Assembly (NCBI GenBank): GCA_027943335.1
Contig: BSBK01002802.1
Coordinates: forward strand, 558,001 to 622,000
From: Chamaecyparis obtusa
Lineage: Eukaryota; Streptophyta; Pinopsida; Cupressales; Cupressaceae
Direction of reading: 5' to 3'
Length of the DNA: 64,000 nt
The position numbers were made by a program, and so were the translations under genes. Under the pieces are notes generated by a model. It did not search any database, was not told where the DNA came from, and worked only from the letters and a program-made list of their open reading frames with translations. Positions 1-12,900 of this stretch are shown here, piece after piece (within the stretch, counting starts at the first letter, position 1; each line of letters starts with the position of its first letter).

Positions 1-831
1 TCGGCTCCCAATGGCTAGTCGACACGAGTCAACAAATTTGATTTTTTTGAAATGATTTCTAGATTAGATATCTACCAATCTAGTGCACAAAAAAATGATC
101 CAAGAAGGATGATGTGGAATCTAAAGATCGAGGATGAGTAAATAGAGATCGAGATTAATAAATCATATGAATATATTGAAATACATGTAAATGAGAGAAA
201 ATAAAGAAAGATGTATAAATAAACATAAATAAAGATGAAAGATAGAATCAAATTTAATAAATAATAATAATAATAATAGTATTACATTAAGACACTCCCA
301 AGGAACCCTACATGGAAAATTTATATAGGCAATACCATTATATCGGTACAATACACTAACCCATATAAAAAAATCTACCAAATGATCAATTAGCCATATT
401 TCATTAGTGTGTAATTATCTGACTAAACCAAGAGCATCTTCACAATACAGTTACGTTATCAGCAATGATTATATGCTCAAATGAGACGACACTTTCTTTT
501 GTAAACAATTCATTCTATGCTCAAACGAAACCAGCATTTTGTTTTTTAAAGATTCAGCCTATGCTCAAATGAAACCAACATTTTCTTTTGAAAGATTCCA
601 TATTTTGCAGCATGATAAAATACCCAGAATTAAGTTTCATTTATTTTTTAACAGGGTTTATTTTTTAACAGGCCGATGAAGCTATGCATGTGTACAGAAA
701 GCTCGCAGAATACTTACAAGAAGGCAGCCGAAACAAAATGACGCACATTATTCATTGAAATTCGAAAATTTTCCATGATCTTTACAGAAATTCTGCAAAA
801 ATGACACTGATAATAGTTTGCAGCTGCGGCA
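1..831. other. AT-rich spacer, no gene seen
   Basis: No convincing coding region. There is a short (TAA)n-like run near 260-280. A phrase of about 40 bases, containing 'atgctcaaa(t/c)ga', is imperfectly repeated near 472, 518 and 561. The right end should contain the 3' untranslated region of the minus-strand SAUR gene that starts at 1284. Confidence 0.5.
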
Positions 832-1284
832 CTAGAAGTAAGATGATCTTCTGGGCAAAGCAGGGGATTCTGGCCGCAGAGACTCCAAATCTCTGTGTTG
901 AGAGGACGACTGAGTGCCGCGGATCAGCCAAAGAAACTGCTCAAACTCCTCCACATCGCATGGAATATTTAAAACCCCTCTTTGCTGGAAGCCGTATTGT
1001 TCTTCGGCCTTTTCAAGAAGAATGCGAAACAGGGGATGTGACAAATAAACAGTAGGAATTACGAATTTCTTCCTGTTTTCACCAATGTAAACGGGCATGG
1101 ATGAGCGCTCTTTCTTTCGCCATTTAATTCCAAAGCCAAAGGCAAAGGCAGAGCTGTTTTGTTCCACATCCTGTGGCTCTGTGCTAACAGGTCTGTACTC
1201 TGTTCTAATGGATCGATCTGTTAAGATTTCCTTCACCTTTCTCACCGTCTGCATCATGCATTTCCTGTGCTTTTTGAGATCCAT
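832..1284 (-). CDS. SAUR family protein (small auxin-up RNA)
   Basis: A 150-codon open frame without introns, as is usual for SAUR genes, and within the usual SAUR size range. The ATG (plus bases 1282-1284) gives MDLKKHRKCMMQTVRKV, and the frame ends in TAG at 832-834. The SAUR core (auxin-inducible family) occupies roughly residues 60-125: VYIGENRKKFVIPTVYLSHP, then a LEKAEEQYGF segment, then the terminal block VEEFEQFLWLI. The N-terminal 60 residues are basic and variable and the C-terminal tail is Ser-rich, both typical. Some characterised SAUR proteins inhibit PP2C.D phosphatases at the plasma membrane and so promote cell expansion; that role is family knowledge and nothing here tests it. 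No clear auxin-response element was noticed upstream, which lies to the right on the plus strand. The gene is divergent from, and about 8.2 kb away from, the RRM gene. Confidence 0.9.
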   Translation of the reverse strand: MDLKKHRKCMMQTVRKVKEILTDRSIRTEYRPVSTEPQDVEQNSSAFAFGFGIKWRKKERSSMPVYIGENRKKFVIPTVYLSHPLFRILLEKAEEQYGFQQRGVLNIPCDVEEFEQFLWLIRGTQSSSQHRDLESLRPESPALPRRSSYF

Positions 1285-1487
1285 GGCTCAACTTTTTCTT
1301 TAACTGGAAAAAACACCGAAGGAAGCAATTGCCCTGTTTTTTTGGTAGTAACAGTAACATATTTATTGAGAGATTTTTGGTATGATCTTCACGCTTCCCA
1401 AAATCAAATTGCAGATACGGTTTTAAATATTGGTACCAAAAAAATTAAAAATTGAACAATTTTTAATTACTTGTTTGTAGTTTTTTA

Positions 1488-1640
1488 AAAATTAATCTTC
1501 TTTTTGCTAATAATAATTAATAGGAAATGACTAATATATTAGATGGTAAGAGCTTTTTAATTTTTAAAATTAATCTTCTTTTTGTTAATAATAATTAATG
1601 GGAAATGATTAAGATATTAAATGGGAAAAGCTTTTTAAGT
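1488..1640. repeat. 78-bp imperfect tandem duplication
   Basis: The phrase beginning attaatcttctttttg at 1491 recurs at 1569. Both copies run on through an AATTAAT-rich stretch to 'agctttttaa'. It lies just upstream of the SAUR gene in its own orientation, so it may fall in the promoter region. Confidence 0.7.
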
Positions 1641-4600
1641 TTATGAATATTTTTTAATAAAATTATGTATGCATTTTTTACAACATTTCCAATCATATCT
1701 AGTGATTCATTATGGGAAAAGAATAAATGAGAAATGGATTGCATGTAGCTATATAGGAGGAGTAGGTGTAAAGAAAAAATAAAAATAAAGCTGAGATAGA
1801 AAATAGGATGTTTTATCTAATGGAACTAGGGTTTTCACACTTGTAATCAATTATATTGATATTTTATTGTTTAGTTTTATAAAGTTTGTTGATTTGATCA
1901 TGTTTGAAAAATAATGAAAGGAAATATGTAGTAAGATTAACCATTTTGATATAACCTTAAGAGAGAAAAATATGCAAACTAATTTCAAATATTACAATAC
2001 ACTTATACAGTCTTCATACAATATTTTTGAAATATCAAACTCCCTTACCATACTCCATGTGAACAAGAAAATAAGAATAATGTAGTTGTGTTACATCTAA
2101 ATCCATGCTTCCACTTCTCACATATGCAACTTAGAAGAGTTGTTCAATTCAACTCCAACTAGCCTAGTAGATGCTTAGTGTTTTATTTTATAGAAATAAG
2201 CTTATATGAAACCACCCAAAGGTACTACATAAAAATAATTACTAAACTACAAGCTTACAAAACTATGTCCCCTTATTTACTTTTTGACTCTAAATTTTCC
2301 TACTTCATACTAAATTTTTCCAATATTAAATATTTTTGTAATACATACAACCACTTATTAAATATTTATCCCAATATATATTTTAAAATTAGTAATATTG
2401 AAGAAAGAAAAATCATAAAGATAAATATTTAATATTAATATAATTTTTTTGATTGGTGGGTTAAATATTTATTATTAAGTTGATAGGCTTTGTGTGGGAG
2501 CTTTGTTGGACATTTTTCTCCCAGAAAATTGCCACCCCTCTTACTCAATAGTATTCATTTTCCTGCTTTCGAAAGCACTTTAGTTTTTCCTCCTTTTTAG
2601 TTGGAAATTAGAAAAAGATTCCCAAATCAGAAATAGCAAGTTCTCTTTATGAGTTATAAATGAAAATTTGTTGAATTTTCTGTCTGTTTCTAATTTAAAA
2701 TACTTATAAAATAAAAGCTAAAAAGACAAGAGTTTTTGAAAATAAATGTTTTATAATATAATTTCTTGAGTGATGACCATTTTTAAATATGAGATTGATG
2801 TAATTGTTGGATTTTTTAAAATATATTATTGAGTTACCTATATAGTTTAATAGTTTTTAAGATTTATTATAGATAATTTTAATATATTGAACTAAAAATA
2901 TGGAATAATAAGTAGATATATGTTTAAAGGTACTTATATTAAATTTGTTTAAATTTTTATTTCAAATTTTAAATATATATTAAAAAATATATAATGAGTT
3001 TGAGCAAGGAAATTTCTATTTAATTTTGATCTATTTGTATTTTAAAAATTCAATAATGAATGGTATTTTGTATTTGCAACATTATAATAAATACACAGGG
3101 TTTGATTTTTACTATTTTTTAACTCTTTTTTCACATTTATATGACAGATTGTTCACATTTTGAATGTAGTTTTGTGTTTCATTTATCATTTATTTACTAT
3201 CAATATTATACAATAAACCACTCACATATTTGACACAGATCTCAACAAATATAATTTGCATTGGCTCGTTGTTGTATGCAACTACTAGTTATTTTATTTA
3301 GCCAATAAGCTATTTGTGGGAGCTTTTCTCCCTGAAAAATAATTTTCCTCCCGGGAAAGTTGTCAGCCTCTTAGGCTATCTTTTTTTTCCAGTAACTTAG
3401 ATTTGAAGAATATCTTATATTTAAACATTGTTAGAAGATATTTCTTGTTGAGTGTAGATAACACATTAAATTATAAGAAATATTTATATAATGTTTTGGT
3501 AACTTTCCATACCATTTGATTGTATGAGCTTTTTCGATGATATTTTTATTAAAACTTTTGAAGGTTTTATTTTAGGATCAAATTTCTTTGAGGAGTTCAA
3601 ATGAATGCAAATATAAAATGTAACTTATGGTAGTTCAAGAGTCTTTGAATGTCACCATCCAAGCCACAAATGTCAAGAGGCCTTCAAAATAATATAAATG
3701 TTCTACTCCTAATGCACCGAGGGACATCAACAAGCACCTCATTGCTTAATAAAAGCAATAAATAATGTCATCTATAGATTTGTCAATTCAAACAGGAATT
3801 GGTTTAAATATTTTTCTTCTTCCCCATGCTTTTACATTCAGTTACTTGATAGAAGGTTGTAGATTCTTCAATTGCGGGGTATTGTAGCCTTACTTTTGCT
3901 CTTGCATTTTCTCTTGGTTTCCTTTGCTTTTTCATTGTTGGATTCATATCATCGTAATCTGATTTCATTCACCATTTACCGTTAATCAATTCAATATTTC
4001 TGATCAAAATGCCCAAGTTATCATTCACAAAGCTTATCACAATGCAACAAAGGTTAATGTGGTTCAACAACCTAGAAATCAATTAGATAAGTTTAATGTG
4101 GTTCAATAGAGTGTAAAGGTTTTGATTAATTTTAATTGTACAATAAGAGACACTTGATTTTGTAGGTAAAAGTAGAGATAGCTAGGGCAATGGCTGTCAT
4201 ACTGAAAGCTAGCCAGTCTTGTAATGGAGATGACAAGCATCAAACATTAGGCTACATTTTCCATGGCGCCATTTATTGAAATACATTCATGCTTCATTGG
4301 TATGAGTTCAAATCTTGTTCCCTACTCTTCTTTAAAAAAAGAATATAATCATTTACAACCATCCGGATTTGGATTTGAAGGAGTACTTACAATGCAAAGC
4401 TATCAATTCAAAGCAAATAAATTTTCCCTATCAACATCTAAACCTCTAAGTTATTAAATTTGGCAAGTTATGACAATTATTGGCTATCTTCTTTTCATTT
4501 ATGAGGGCTTCTGGGAAATGCATCATGCATGCCTTTGATCCTCAAACTTTCCTTAAATATTTTATTTTCAATTCATATTTTTGGATGTCTTTGCTATTTT

Positions 4601-6300
4601 ATGGTGTGAAAATTTGCCCCCAAAAATACTGCATTCATATTCTCGATGGGTTTTTCCATTGATGGTTATTATTGTTGATGATTAAAAAAAATAGTTGAAA
4701 AGATTGTTCATATTCTATTTAGAGGAAATATTAACATAGATAGAAGAATATAAAAATAATTAATAAATCTTAAAATTCTAAAACAAATAAAATTTAGTTT
4801 AATTTTAGAATTTTAATGATTTGCATGTAAAAAGTGAAAATTAGAATAGAAAGATTCTATTTATATGTAAATAATAGAAATATTACATTATATCTAGATT
4901 TTAGATTTAAAATCTATATTTTAGCTTTAAATTTAAATTTATTCTAAAAAAGAGTTGTAGATAGATTTAAATTTTTAATAAAGTCTAGAATGATACTCTA
5001 TATGTTTTAATTAGTTAAATTATACTAATAACTACACTATATATTATACATAATATAAGTTTAACATTTTTTAAAAATATACTAATAATATATCTTATAT
5101 AAAAAATATAATAAAAAAATAGAAACACTAAGTTAAATTTTATGTAGAAAGTGATTTTGTATTGTAATTATTATTTATTTATTTTAAAAAAATTTAAAAA
5201 ATTAAATCTAAAATGAAAAATATATGTATTTTATATGATTTTGTTATATGATGAAATATTTGAACAAAATAAATAAATTAAGATTTTGAAGTTCATTTTT
5301 TAATTTATAATAGAAATAAAATCTTCCCAACAAAAAGAAAGTCTTTTATAAAAAATATAATAAAAAAATAAATCTTAGTTCTTAAGATTTATATCTTCAC
5401 AATAATTTTTAATATCAACTTTAAATGTTTAAGGATTTATAATAGAAATTAAATAAATTAATAAATAATATTAAATTTTGAAGTTGATTTTTTAAAATTA
5501 ATTTTTAGATGTATATTACTCTAATAAAATTTTTTTTTTTTTAGAAATAATAACAAAGAAATAAATTTTAATTTTTTAACTATTTATAAGATAAACATGT
5601 CTCTATTGTAATTGATTGAAAGTATTAGTGTTTAAAATTTATAGTGCCATTTTCAATTTTGTTGGATTAACCTTCCTGTACATTTTGGAAATTATATGGG
5701 TGTTTTCCAAGAGGCTGGATTAAGCATTTTTGTGACCTCTTTGCAATCTAATTTAACAAACTACACATGTTAATTATTGATTAGTGATTTGCTTGAGATA
5801 TTTCACCCTTGCTCTTCAACATATTTTTGATTTCTTCTCCAATGAATTGGTTTTATACAATGTATTATTAGAAAAAAATTATAAACTCTAACTACTATCA
5901 CTACATTTAAATCGAGGTATATCTTATAGCTTCAAATTTTTAAGCTCGCAAACCTAAAATCCAGTGTCATTTATTATGTCAAGAGGGATTCTATAGTGGA
6001 CACAATACATAAAATGTTGTAATCATGTATGAAAGTTTACATTGTAAGGTTTGCCAACAATCAAAATGCACAATTTGTTCTTAATGTGGCATAGAGTTTT
6101 ATAGGTGAAAATTGAATCTCCTATCAGCTCACTGTTTCATGCACAAAGCATGTGACTGCTAGTTAATATAGTTTCAGGTTTAGACTTGGCCCTAACTAAG
6201 GGAGGTTACATTGCGGGAAACCACCATCCCAATCCCATACATTATGATGTAAACAAGACTTATTAGCAGATCTAAGACATGGCCATAAACATGACCAATA
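1641..6300. other. AT-rich intergenic DNA, no gene recognised
   Basis: Long poly-A/T-rich stretches with only short chance frames. One element is repeated in the same orientation: a phrase starting tgtgggagctt and ending cctctta occurs near 2496-2545 and again near 3315-3371. This may be two copies of a short dispersed repeat. The interval 4700-5640 is extremely AT-rich. Confidence 0.5.
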
Positions 6301-6510
6301 ATAAAAAAGAAAACTGGCTTAACCCTTAACACCTCCCTTAGTCTAGGAGTGGAAAATCATGTCAAAAGATTTTTGTGCTTTCTTTGATTTCTTTCCCTTC
6401 ATAGTTTCCCAACCATCTTCCACTCTGGCAGCCTCTTTTTGCCACTCCTTGGGGTTGAACTAAGGTGTCTCTATTGTCACAGAAGAGTTTCCCTCACCAT
6501 GTAGTCTTCT

Positions 6511-7540
6511 TTATCTTGCTGAAGATTCTTCCTCCTTGGCTCGTGACCCCACAAGATGGTTTTTCTCCCTGCCATTCGGTGTTGCAACTCCATTCTTATG
6601 ATTTAGATCCATATCATGCCCAACATTGGCAATATTAATATTTTTCAAGGCTATGAGTGCATCTTGAGTAGGAGCACCAAGGGTTTGTTGTGCACCTCCT
6701 TTCCATTCACAACCTGGAAAAAGTCTTGAACTGCTACCCTTCTTCTCCACCATATAAAAAGAGGGGGAAATCCCTTTCCACCATGAGGCACCCTTATCGA
6801 TTCTCTATTTCTCACAATGAATCACCATCTGCCAAGTTTTGAAGCATCTTCTACATTGAAACGAAACCCCTTCATAATCCAAGGGTTGCACCCAATAACC
6901 TTTTGAAGATTTGATTGAGATGTCTTTTGGGAGACCATTAGAAATATCCATTTCGACAAGAATTTGAGCATAAGTTGAATGTGAAAGATTGGATGAACCT
7001 TCATCTACCATAAAAAAAACTACCTAAAGAGTTTCCAACAACTTTAAAGCAAGAATCAAACCAAAACTGTAAAGGAAGACTAGATAGCCTCACCTGAAGA
7101 AGAACCCTATTAAAGACCTCAATGGTAGGGAAAAAGTCTAGGTGTCAAGGTTTCAACATCAAAGGAAACCTATCCTCCCAGCTCCATATAGAGTCACATA
7201 AAATATTATTCATATCTAGAACATCCTCAAACACTACAATTAAAAAGCCTTTCAAAATAAGATAAAGAAGAACACACCCTTTCAATATAGGCTCCCACTG
7301 CTCAGAAATCCAACCATAGAGATCATGCACGGTCGTCCATAGACCCCTAAATCCCCCGATCAGTCCAATTTTTGAGAAAACTACAATATTGTGATCCATC
7401 TCCTCCTCTAGTTCGCCCTCTAGATCTATAGAGATGACCATGTTTGTTCAGGGCTTAAAAACCCCACCCAACCTCTCATCTTTGCTATGATGCCTAGAAA
7501 TAAAGGAATTTGTGGGTATTGAAACCTTGGTGATATAATT
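6511..7540 (-). pseudogene. LINE (non-LTR retrotransposon) ORF1-like relic
   Basis: Minus-strand fragments read in order as a plant LINE ORF1 of the DUF4283 plus zf-CCHC_4 type. The piece at 7441-7145 contains LYGWISEQWEPILKG and a tryptophan-rich GPWF-like block. A second piece (about 7135-7020) reads VRLSSLPLQFWFD. A third piece (7011-6805) contains STYAQILVEMDIS, LDYEGVSFQCRRC and a final Cys. The piece at 6753-6511 is a low-complexity hydrophilic tail. Breaks seen: TGA where Trp is expected after MLKP (near 7140), a one-base shift in a run of T at 7010-7020, and a shift near 7440. No endonuclease or reverse transcriptase follows, so this is a 5' fragment or an isolated ORF1. Its product would have been a nucleic-acid-binding chaperone. 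Confident for the family, low for exact limits. Confidence 0.7.
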
Positions 7541-7980
7541 TTATGCCCTGGATCCCCCAAACTTCGACCACACTCCATGGTCCCAGAGTGTCCTTTGCAA
7601 CAACCAAAAATAGTTATAAATCCATGCGTAGTTCCAAAGCATTTGAGTTTGAAACTCCGTCACTTAAATGTGTTTTCTCTAGAGCACAAAGACTGTCCCA
7701 CCTTTGGAGCGACATTGCAGAGGCCAATTTTGAAAACTTTTGCACCTTGCTAGCAATTTGGAACCCACTATGTAGTCATTTGAAAAGAAGAAGAAGATCT
7801 AATCGTAGAAGAAAACCATAGTCACTCCATCTCCTCCTATACTAACTCGTATAATATTGGATATAATATTACATAAATATACTATTTGAATAAAAATTAT
7901 AAAATCATAATCCAAACATATGAAATGTTAATCCAACTTTTTAAGGATTAATATTACATAAGATTAAAAAACTTTTGCTT

Positions 7981-8162
7981 TTCAAACATTATATAGGAAA
8001 ATAAGAGGCCCATTAATGTTTTATATGGTGCATGCATATTTGAGAGTATGAGCAATCTTTGATGTATCCATTTCAAACATTATATAGAAAATGAAGAGCT
8101 TCACTAATGCTTTAAATGACACATGCAAATTTGAGAGTAAGAGCAATCTTTGATCTATCCCT
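7981..8162. repeat. 91-bp imperfect tandem duplication
   Basis: The phrase ttcaaacattatatag at 7981 recurs at 8072. The copies continue in parallel through 'tttgagagta(t/a)gagcaatctttgat' to the end of the second copy near 8162. Confidence 0.75.
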
Positions 8163-9420
8163 TTATAGCCATAGATATTTGTGTGGGTAAATTTTGATAG
8201 GTTTCTAAATTGTAGCCTAAAATCTCTATCCTACAATTTGAACCTTATTAAGACTATTTTGTTTGCATATTACAAGGAAGTCCAAATCTTTCAATTATCA
8301 ACACCAATGTCCCAATCTTCTAACCAACAACACCAATGTCCCATTCTTCTAATAAACTATGATGTGAGTATTGTTGTCATATTTGAAGTGTTCCAAATAT
8401 TAATAATAATTTATTAATCGAAATAGAAAATTTTAATCTTTTTTGTAAATTCAATAAAAGAAGATAGATAATATAATGAAAAAAAAATCAAAATTAAATA
8501 GAGATCTAATGAAATAATATTGGAAACTCAAACCTCTCACACCTTTGTTTGACTTTGGGTAGCACTATTAGATAGAGAGAAAATAAAAGTGTTGAAGTGT
8601 CATTTGGAAAGGTAAGATTGTTCTAAATTTGGATTCAATACTCTTCTAGAGTCTTTTTATTAGACATATGATACGATAACAAATTCTAAATATAGATTAA
8701 GGATCAAATAATCAATAAAATATTCTTAACATTGAGCTGGACATTTTCTTCATTTATATATAAGCATATCAAAAAAAATTGTGATCAAGACCACTCAATT
8801 TTTTAAAGTAGAAAATAAAACTTGTTTAAAAAACTTAATACAAATATAAGATATGAAAAGTAACATATTAACAAAATAGATAGACCACATAAAATTAAAC
8901 ACATGAATGATAACTGTTTGATGTTTCTTACAACAAAATGTAAATTTTTTTAGATAGATCAAATAGAATGAAATAAATGGTCTATATCATACTTGAAGAC
9001 AAACAAGTGCCTTATCCAATAAACAATACAATTATTTAAACTATAGTATCTCCATATCATGAATTGTAGAACTCTCTTATCTCTTATACTAATACTATTT
9101 ATATAAATTGATGAATCGATAAATTAATATTTATATTTTAAAAAATTAAAATAATAAAACATCAAAATATTTTAATTCTGCTTTTTTAATCAAAGCTAAC
9201 GGATAGATCAGTACTCTGCCCTGCCGGCAGAAACCAATGATAAGTTTCTTCGAAAAGGAAAAGTGAGTCAAAAAGTTTCTTCGAAAAGCGAAATAAAACC
9301 ACGGCAACCATCGTTCTGATTTTAAGAACTCAGCAGGAATTGTTTCTTCAAAAAATATCAGGCGACTTGTCGAGCAGGAAAACATATCTACCGAAAGGTT
9401 TGCTCACTGCAGAATTTTAT
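8163..9420. other. Intergenic DNA and presumed promoter region of the RRM gene
   Basis: No gene is seen in this AT-rich stretch. A 33-bp phrase containing 'aacaccaatgtccca(t/a)' is tandemly repeated at about 8299-8345. The last 300 bases before 9516 should carry the promoter and 5' leader of the RRM gene, but no unambiguous TATA box or response element can be named. Confidence 0.4.
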
Positions 9421-9515
9421 CATTTACCAGTTTTTAAGCAATTCAGAAATGTACTCTAAACAAGTATCTTTTACATTTTCCTTTGCACCGCAGAGTTATA
9501 TTTTTGAGTTTTGCG

Positions 9516-9938
9516 ATGGCAGCGCCCGGTGTAGGAGCAGGAGCCGCGCTGCCCCATTTTCAATTCCACCATGAATACAGTAATAATCCTCCTTCTCATT
9601 ATCATCACGAATACAGTAATAACAGCAACAATAGTAATCCTCATTATTATCCATCTCCTCCTCCTGTTGCTGCTGCTTCTGCACCACCCCATTTCCTTCC
9701 CCCAGTACAGTCATTTGCGCCTCCTCTCCCCTTTCCTGTTCCCTACCACAATAATAATTCGAGTAAGAAACACAGCAGACATCAAGGGATTAGCAGCGGC
9801 AGTCACAAGGATAGAGTAAGGACCCTGTTCATCTCTGGTCTTCCCGAAGATGTTAAGCCACGCGAGATTTACAACCTTTTTCGCAGACGACACGGGTTCG
9901 AAACCTGCCAGCTGAAATACACTGGTCGTGGATATCAG
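9516..9938 (+). CDS. RRM gene exon 1
   Basis: 141 codons, phase 0 at the end, followed by the donor gtaatt. It encodes the low-complexity N-terminus and the first half of RRM1 up to GRGYQ. The low-complexity part contains two HHEYSNN repeats and polyproline stretches of a prion-like kind. Confidence 0.9.
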
Positions 9939-12900
9939 GTAATTTTAGTTTACCCTATTTGTCTTTTTGTTGTGCCCTTGTTTACTCGCCATGGATAATG
10001 TTTATTAGCATTGACGGTTTTGTCTTTGTAATATGGGTATGCGTTTTTGGTAAGTACTAGGTCCCTTATCGTGTGTCAGCTTTGGCGGTAATGTTTGTGC
10101 CGAATTTGAGCAATGTTTTTGACATCTTGGTATGCATTTGTTTTCTGTTTGAATTGGGCGTGCATTTCATTTTTGTGCGTACTGGGTAAGAAAAAGTGCG
10201 TTACCATTGATCATTTGTGTGTTAATGTTTGTGCCAAAATTCAGCAGCGTCTCTAAGATTTGGGCATACCTTTTGTTGTCTGCAAGTCTTCTGGATCAAC
10301 CTGCCAAAAAGAAAACAAAAAGATATGATTCAAATTTGCTGGTTCTCAAGAATTAATTTCAAGCTACTGTCTGGTGATGGATTCAGGAGTTAGATCCGAA
10401 TTATTGGATTATAATTTATAATCTTTTTGACACAGATTGGTCGAGAAGACTTAGAGACAAGGTTTTGCGGGGGACAAATCTTTCGTGCCTTTTTGCTCAT
10501 TAGTAAAATGAAGACAATGCTTTTTGGTTCTTAGTATGTATTGGGTGGGGGTAAGGGGCCTTTTCAGGTCTCAAGCAAGATGTTGGCATGTGATTTTTTG
10601 GTTTTAGCCTTTAGGTTGATTAAGAAAATTAATGGCCAATTTTTCGATGCAAACAACTAACCTTTGAACAATGCCGTATTCGGTATGTATTTAGTGAGGC
10701 TATTGGGCTGCTCTTAATGCAGTATGGGACGACATGTAGGAAATTTTTTTCAGGTATCATGCACTGAATTCCAGCTATCCCCTGGCGAGGGGTGCAGTAT
10801 GGGGCAACATGTAGGACAGTTTTTCCAGGTATCAAGCACTGGCTTCCTGCTACTCCCTGGTGAGGTGTGCAGTACTGAGGCCCAGATTGTTGGATAATGA
10901 TTTTTTTGATAAAGGATGATCCAAAAGACTTACAAATAGTGTTTCAGTGCAAGAAAACTAATCTTATGAAAATGCTTTTGTTTTAATTTTTTGGTTTGTA
11001 GTGGGGTAGTTTACGGGCTTCCATTAATGTTGTGTGGGGGTACTCGCAGAAAATATAAGGCCACATTCTTTAAGATTTAAAATCTGGTGATGCTGAAATA
11101 TATCACGTTAAACCTAGGTTAAGCTGGAGTGCATCCTATATTCATTACACCACAACTTTGTCATACATTTGTTGCAGTTACATGCTCAAATGTACCCTAC
11201 AGTATTACATCAACACCTCATCACTTATCAGTTGGGGTTATATGCTCAACTATACCCTATAGGCTATATTCATCACATTAAAACCTTATCACACATGTGT
11301 TGGATTACCCCTTTGTTCTTTACACCACAACCTTGTCACGAGTCTATTGGGGTTACATTCTTGAATCATGAATGTATCTTATGCTATTATAGCAAAACCT
11401 CATTACATGTTAGTTAGGGTTATTTGCTCGTTTATACCCTACATTCATTGCAATTTACGCAGCCTTATCGATCATTCTTGTTATGTGCTACATACTTGAT
11501 ACTCACATGTCTGTTGGAGTCGTGTTCAAATGTACCACATTCTAGATTACATGACAACTTCATTGCATGATTATTACATCTAAACCTTATCACATGCTAG
11601 TTATCGTTATTTGCTCATGTATGTCCTATATTCATTAGAATTTACGTCACAACCTCATCACACATCTATTGTTGTTATATGCTATGTACTCCATAGTCGT
11701 TATACTGCAAACAAATCACATTTTCGTTGGAGTTAGGTGCTTGAATGTACCTGATATTTATTACACTACAACCTCACTTGACTATGTGCTGCCTTATTGG
11801 GTCATACATTCTTGTGAACGACGCCAATTACATCTGTGAATGTTAAATTAACTTAGTAATAATTTAACTTTAAATGCAATCCCTTAATTTTAACCTATGT
11901 ATTATTGTCTGCGAAATCTTAGAGCAAGACGTAGTAATAATATGAACAAGTGTAGAATTATGAAGGATGCTTTTTTGGTACAATAGTAGAATACTTAAGG
12001 ATGTTTTTCCTTTGCTCCATGGAGTTTTGGGGACGGGGACATTTTAGGGGATGGGGATGTGTTTCCGGTACGCGTATGGTTCGAAGCCAAATTTTAGGGG
12101 ACGACAAGGGAAGACTATTAAAAAAATAGGGGAATTTTAATATATATAAAGAGAATTCAAATATGCATATCATAGCATTGATTCAATATGACAAATACAT
12201 AGCAAATTAACAAGATTCAAACACTTTCATAATTTCATTGTAAAAAAATAGCGTACATATACCAAAATTGCCCAAAGGCTCCAAGTTTCATGCATGAGAT
12301 CAAAATGATATAAAGAGAAGTCCTGCTAAAATACTAAACAATAAAACTAAACAATAACATAGAAGTTCAACTCCATAATCATATGTCCATAATAATAAAA
12401 ATCAATAATGTATATGTATCTGCAAATGATATATACCAAATATATGGCCGTCCTCTAGGAATCTAAATCTAAGAGCCAACCTCTGAGTCATTGGTATGGG
12501 TGGGTTGAGGGTCCTCATCCAATGGAACCCCAAGTAGTCCTGGAGGTGTTTCATCCTCCTCAACCTGTAGAGCATCCTCGGGATTAAAATCCCAACGTAA
12601 TGCCTAAGTCTGATGATACTTAGGAGTGTGCCGATCTTGTAGTCGCAATACATTGTGACCAACCACTAACTTCTCCGATCGTTTAGAGGTAAGGTTGTTC
12701 TACACTGATTGGATGAAGCTATATGTGGACCAGTTCCTCTCTGCAGCAGAGGAACTCGCAGTCTGTGAAAGAAGATGAATAGCAAGAACATTCAGCTCAG
12801 GTGTATCTTTTCCATGCCACGTCCACCATCCAATAGGGTCCCTTTGAGCTAATGTAGCTCTATTTGTCTTCGCCTCTGGTCTACTAAAGGTTGGGCCACG

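Noticed and set aside
163..381. Minus-strand frame of 72 codons, hydrophobic
   Set aside because: Low-complexity Leu/Phe/Tyr translation of AT-rich DNA, with no conserved motif.
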